Assembly: GCA_002352145.1 (NCBI GenBank)
Contig: DEHX01000146.1
Span: forward strand, 26,047 to 33,197
Direction of reading: 5' to 3'
Origin: Chitinophagaceae bacterium UBA2789
Lineage (GTDB): Bacteria; Bacteroidota; Bacteroidia; Chitinophagales; Chitinophagaceae
Length of the DNA stretch: 7,151 nucleotides
This document shows positions 5,635 through 7,151 of this stretch, one piece after another. A program made the translations under genes and the position numbers. The notes under the pieces were generated by a model. That model had not been told where the DNA came from. It made no database searches and saw only the letters and a list, made by a program, of their open reading frames with translations. Within the stretch, counting starts at the first letter, position 1; each line of letters begins with the position of its first letter.

Positions 5635-7151
5635 ATGAAGAAAGTTTATCTGCTTCTTCTGGGCATGCTGTGTATTACCCTGCAGCTTCTTGCCCAACGA
5701 ACAGTCACCGGTAAAGTGACTGATGACAAGGGGAATCCACTTCCCAATGTTACCGTTCAGGTAAAGGGAACTACTGCCGGAACATCAAGCGGTAATGATG
5801 GCAGCTATTCCATCGTTGTTCCTGCTAATGGGCGGGTTCTTGTTTTTTCATCTGTCGATATGGAGACGACTGAAGTGACAATCGGCAATCAATCGGTCAT
5901 CAACACTTCATTAAAAACAGCTGAAAAGGCTTTACAGGAAGTGGTAGTAACCGGTTATCAAACGGTAAGGAAGAAAGATGTTACGGCCGCTATTTCTAAG
6001 ATCAGTGCAGCTGATATTGACAATCTTCCGATGCCCAACTTTGCCCAGGCAATGCAAGGCCGTGCTGCCGGTGTGATTGTAGCCGCAGCGAATGGTGTGC
6101 CGGGTGGTTCATTAAGTGTAATTATTCGTGGTGTTGGTTCTATTAATGCCGGTACTACTCCTTTGTATGTTGTTGACGGAATTCAGTTAAATACTGGTGT
6201 TGGTTCAATCAACACACAGAATAATCCGCTGAACTTTTTAAACCCAGATGATATTGAGTCAATAGAAATATTGAAAGATGCGGCGGCTGCTTCTATCTAT
6301 GGTGCCCGGGCTGGTAATGGTGTAATATTGGTTACTACTAAAAAGGGGAAATCAGGTAAGCCTAAGTTTACTTTCAATTCGTATATAGGCAGATCTACAC
6401 CTCTGGGAACAGTTGATGTATTGTCAACGCAAAACTGGTTAAGATTGAGAATTGAAGCCTTGGTAAACTCCGGTGTAGCTCCTGCAACAGCCAGGAGTAC
6501 TGCATTATCCAATCTTGGTTTGCCAGCCAGTACTTCCGATGAGAAAATTGACAGTCTTCCCACCTACGACTGGCAAGATGCAGCATTTGGCACAGGCACC
6601 ATTTCAAACGTGGAAATGTCAATGAACGGAGGCTCTCAAAATATTAATTATTATTTGTCAGCCTCCTATTCAAAGCAAACAGCTTTCATTGCGCCAACAA
6701 ACTTTCAAAGAGGGGCTTTATTGTCAAAGACAAGTTTTAAGATTAATGACAAGGTTACAATTGATAATTCCTTAAGCATAAGTACAGTTTCTCAGAATGC
6801 GCCATATAGTTTGGGTAACACCGGATTTGGCAACCCTGCCTATGCATCTGCCATGATCTTACCGATAAATCCGATTTATAACCCGGACGGAACATATTTT
6901 GGATTGCCAGGTTCTGGTCAAAATATGGTTGGTACGTTTAACCATAATGTGATGGCAGTAGGTGATTATGTGAAATACTTCACCCGTACAAACCAGTTTA
7001 TCGGAAGCGCTTCTGTTACTTATAAACCTATACCCAGCCTTACCTTAAAGTCATTGATTGGTATTGATTACAGGCTGACACAAGACCATCGCTACCAGGA
7101 TCCAAGGGTCAATGATGGATTTGCTGTAAATGGACGTTTGTCAGATCAGAG
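5635..7151 (+). CDS. SusC/RagA-family TonB-linked outer-membrane transporter (3' end cut by window edge)
   Basis: An outer-membrane beta-barrel that, with a SusD-type surface lipoprotein, imports glycans, peptides or other large nutrients using TonB-ExbBD energy. The 505 visible residues are about half of a usual 1000-residue protein. Residues 1-20 are a signal peptide (ending LLLGMLCITLQLLA, then Q). Residues 22-94 are a carboxypeptidase-regulatory-like domain (TVTGKVTDDKGNPLPNVTV), as in most SusC proteins. EVVVTGYQ at 102-109 is the TonB box. The plug follows, with IRGVGSINAGTTPLYVVDG (164-182) and the SusC signature region DDIESIEILKDAAAASIYG (205-223) then NGVILVTTKKG (228-238). Barrel strands begin around residue 242. 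There is no N-terminal STN domain, so it is not a FecA-type transducer of an anti-sigma system. The substrate cannot be told, and the SusD gene, if present, would lie to the right. The start follows from the signal peptide. Confidence 0.96.
   Translation, partial: MKKVYLLLLGMLCITLQLLAQRTVTGKVTDDKGNPLPNVTVQVKGTTAGTSSGNDGSYSIVVPANGRVLVFSSVDMETTEVTIGNQSVINTSLKTAEKALQEVVVTGYQTVRKKDVTAAISKISAADIDNLPMPNFAQAMQGRAAGVIVAAANGVPGGSLSVIIRGVGSINAGTTPLYVVDGIQLNTGVGSINTQNNPLNFLNPDDIESIEILKDAAAASIYGARAGNGVILVTTKKGKSGKPKFTFNSYIGRSTPLGTVDVLSTQNWLRLRIEALVNSGVAPATARSTALSNLGLPASTSDEKIDSLPTYDWQDAAFGTGTISNVEMSMNGGSQNINYYLSASYSKQTAFIAPTNFQRGALLSKTSFKINDKVTIDNSLSISTVSQNAPYSLGNTGFGNPAYASAMILPINPIYNPDGTYFGLPGSGQNMVGTFNHNVMAVGDYVKYFTRTNQFIGSASVTYKPIPSLTLKSLIGIDYRLTQDHRYQDPRVNDGFAVNGRLSDQ

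Noticed and set aside
6297..6622. Minus-strand frames inside susC
   Set aside because: They lie antisense to the conserved plug and early barrel and look like codon-composition shadows.
1..7151. A new defence system, mobile element or biosynthetic cluster
   Set aside because: Every gene belongs to a recognisable housekeeping, envelope or transport family, apart from one small secreted protein. There are no integrases, transposases, terminal repeats, CRISPR-like repeats or abrupt changes in base use.

Overview
The window looks like ordinary chromosomal DNA from a Bacteroidota bacterium, most likely of the Chitinophagaceae or a close relative. The evidence is a SusC/RagA-type TonB-dependent transporter, short secreted proteins with MKK...A-Q signal peptides, no clear Shine-Dalgarno sequences, and several upstream boxes resembling the Bacteroidota -7 promoter element (TAnnTTTG).

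The left half (1-3715) is read on the minus strand. It holds, in transcription order from right to left, rlmN (23S rRNA/tRNA m2A methyltransferase), a secreted LTxxQ (Spy/CpxP-like) protein, an RsuA/RluB-family pseudouridine synthase and an RluA-family pseudouridine synthase cut by the window edge. The two synthases are 21 bp apart and probably form one operon. A strong hairpin terminator separates them from the LTxxQ gene. Three of the four minus-strand genes are therefore RNA-modification enzymes, and rlmN and the synthase operon share an identical 11-base promoter-like block.

The right half (3783-7151) is read on the plus strand, divergently from rlmN. It holds a thiolase resembling 3-oxoadipyl-CoA thiolase (PcaF/PaaJ), a 127-residue secreted protein resembling DUF3471, and the first 505 residues of a SusC-family outer-membrane transporter with its own roughly 130-base leader. 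No SusD partner lies inside the window.

Two start sites matter. The longest rlmN and LTxxQ reading frames both extend upstream into promoter-like DNA and should be shortened, rlmN to 3715 and the LTxxQ gene to 2514. I found no tRNA, rRNA, insertion sequence, CRISPR array or phage gene, and nothing that amounts to a new biological system. The most interesting items are the internal duplication in the LTxxQ protein with a candidate ECF-sigma promoter in front of it, the perfect 10-bp inverted repeat at the presumed 5' end of the susC transcript, and the shared promoter block in front of two rRNA-modification units.
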